Source: Cellulosimicrobium cellulans
Lineage (GTDB): Bacteria; Actinomycetota; Actinomycetes; Actinomycetales; Cellulomonadaceae
Direction: 5' to 3'
Length of the DNA: 64,000 nt
Assembly: GCF_006539945.1 (NCBI RefSeq)
Contig: NZ_BJNZ01000003.1
Location: forward strand, 1 to 64,000
Both the position numbers and the translations under genes were made by a program. Below the pieces are notes generated by a model. It was not told the DNA's origin. It made no database searches and saw only the letters and a program-made list of their open reading frames with translations. Shown in pieces: positions 63,326-64,000 of the stretch (positions are counted from its first letter, which is position 1; each line of letters opens with the position of its first letter).

Positions 63326-63391
63326 CCAGGTGGCACCGTCCGGGGTGACGCGGATCCTGCGACCGCGGTCCCGGCGCGTCCGGCGGGCGAG

Positions 63392-63706
63392 TCAGGAGGA
63401 CGTGTCGCGATCCGGCACGGCAGCGACCCGGAGGACGTCCGTCCGGGCCACGGCCCGGTCGCGGACCTCGGCCAGCGCCACGCGCGCGGGATCGGCCAGG
63501 TACGCGGTGAGAGCGTCGTCGTCGGGCATCTCGATGACCTGGACCTCCGTCGGCAGCGTCGCGTCCTGGCCGGGCAGTGCACGCACGCGCGACAGCACGC
63601 GGCCGCCGTGCACGGGCACCAGGGCGAGGACGTCGTCCTCGTACTCGCTCAACAGGTCGGCGTTGCCCTCCGTGGGCCAGAGGAGGACGCACAGCGTGAT
63701 CGGCAT
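63392..63706 (-). CDS. DUF1330-like small protein
   Basis: A 104-residue protein with a ferredoxin-like pattern: ITLCVLLWPTEGNADLLSEYEDDVLALVPVHGGRVLSRVRAL, then TEVQVIEMPDDDALTAYLADPARVALAEVRDRAVART. The strand-helix-strand order and the FP/MP-xx-xAL-xAxLADP stretch recall DUF1330 proteins. No catalytic residues can be named. TAGCGT lies 7 nt before the ATG on the minus strand, so it is probably leaderless. Confidence 0.72.
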   Translation of the reverse strand: MPITLCVLLWPTEGNADLLSEYEDDVLALVPVHGGRVLSRVRALPGQDATLPTEVQVIEMPDDDALTAYLADPARVALAEVRDRAVARTDVLRVAAVPDRDTSS

Positions 63707-63719
63707 GGTCGGCACGCTA
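63706..63719 (-). promoter_or_regulatory. Leaderless promoter of the DUF1330-like gene
   Basis: TAGCGT (63719-63714), a 7 nt gap and the ATG at 63706. No ribosome site. Confidence 0.45.
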
Positions 63720-63741
63720 CGCCGCTGCGCGGCCAGGACCG

Positions 63742-64000
63742 TCAGCCGTCCGCGAGGCGCGCGGGGAAGCCGCCCGTCGCGACCGGGCCCCAGCGTGTGA
63801 CCGTCAGGCGCACGAGCGACTTGCCCTGCGCGACCATGGCCTCGCGGTACTCGTCCCAGTCCGGGTGCTCGCCGCCGACGGAGCGGTAGTAGTCGACGAG
63901 CGGCTCGACCGAGTCCGGCAGGTCGATCACCTCGGCCTCGCCGTCGACCTGCACCCACGGGTCGGAGAAGCGCTCGCCCAGCGAGAGCAGCGACGCGCGC
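63742..64000 (-). CDS. PPOX-class F420-dependent oxidoreductase, partial
   Basis: The last 85 residues of a gene that continues past the window end. The frame reads RASLLSLGERFSDPWVQVDG, then AEVIDLPDSVEPLVDYYRSVGGEHPDWDEYREAMVAQGKSLVRLTVTRWGPVATGGFPARLADG, which matches the C-terminal half of pyridoxamine-phosphate-oxidase-like F420-dependent enzymes. The start is outside the window; the GTG at 63954 is internal. Confidence 0.85.
   Translation of the reverse strand, partial: RASLLSLGERFSDPWVQVDGEAEVIDLPDSVEPLVDYYRSVGGEHPDWDEYREAMVAQGKSLVRLTVTRWGPVATGGFPARLADG

Overview
The window is a 64 kb chromosomal piece of a very GC-rich actinobacterium. The gene order thrS-HIT-pgsA-acyltransferase-pimA-pdxS-pdxT-yebC-ruvCAB-yajC-secD-secF-apt-rel-ppi-MBL-hisS-(Rv2578c-type radical SAM), the phosphatidylinositol mannoside genes, the LAxTG sorting signal and the frequent GTG starts point to Micrococcales. 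Codon bias and gene style suggest a Cellulosimicrobium/Cellulomonas/Isoptericola-like organism; that genus-level placement is inference.

Layout. 1-3.2 kb: a TrmH-type RNA methylase, an EntS-like MFS exporter, a 560 bp gene-free stretch rich in inverted repeats, and a low-molecular-weight tyrosine phosphatase. 3.3-23.1 kb: an exopolysaccharide locus. It holds a DUF4012 membrane protein, an LAETG wall-anchored protein, a polyisoprenyl-phosphate sugar transferase, several GT4 glycosyltransferases, a pyruvyltransferase, a GT11-like fucosyltransferase, a Wzx-type flippase, a Wzy-type polymerase, a WcaF-like acyltransferase, GDP-fucose synthesis (gmd, fcl), a Wzc-like BY-kinase, UDP-glucose dehydrogenase and a CAP-domain lipoprotein. 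The gene content (fucose, uronic acid, pyruvate, acyl) resembles colanic acid. The phosphatase and BY-kinase would be the Wzb/Wzc pair.

23.2-29.2 kb: an ABC-2 exporter (permease, double-NBD ATPase, TetR), then a reverse-strand module of XRE regulator, ImmA/IrrE-like metalloprotein and DUF6545-type membrane protein, and a small helical protein. 29.3-49.0 kb: the conserved housekeeping block from thrS to rel. 49.0-52.0 kb: LigC-type ATP-dependent ligase facing a LigD-polymerase-type primase-polymerase, with an AbiEi-like gene. 52.0-57.9 kb: DUF349 protein, membrane-anchored cyclophilin, MBL hydrolase, hisS and an M23-like protein. 57.9-61.5 kb: a YkoEDC-type ECF thiamine-precursor importer behind a TPP riboswitch. 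61.6-63.3 kb: an Rv2578c-family radical SAM gene interrupted by a 160-residue mini-intein inside its iron-sulphur cysteine motif and preceded by a perfect SOS box. 63.4-64.0 kb: a DUF1330-like protein and the 3' part of a PPOX-class oxidoreductase.

Most genes outside operons lack a clear Shine-Dalgarno site and instead have a TANNNT -10 element 6-8 nt before the start codon, suggesting leaderless transcripts. I saw no tRNA, rRNA, IS element or CRISPR array.
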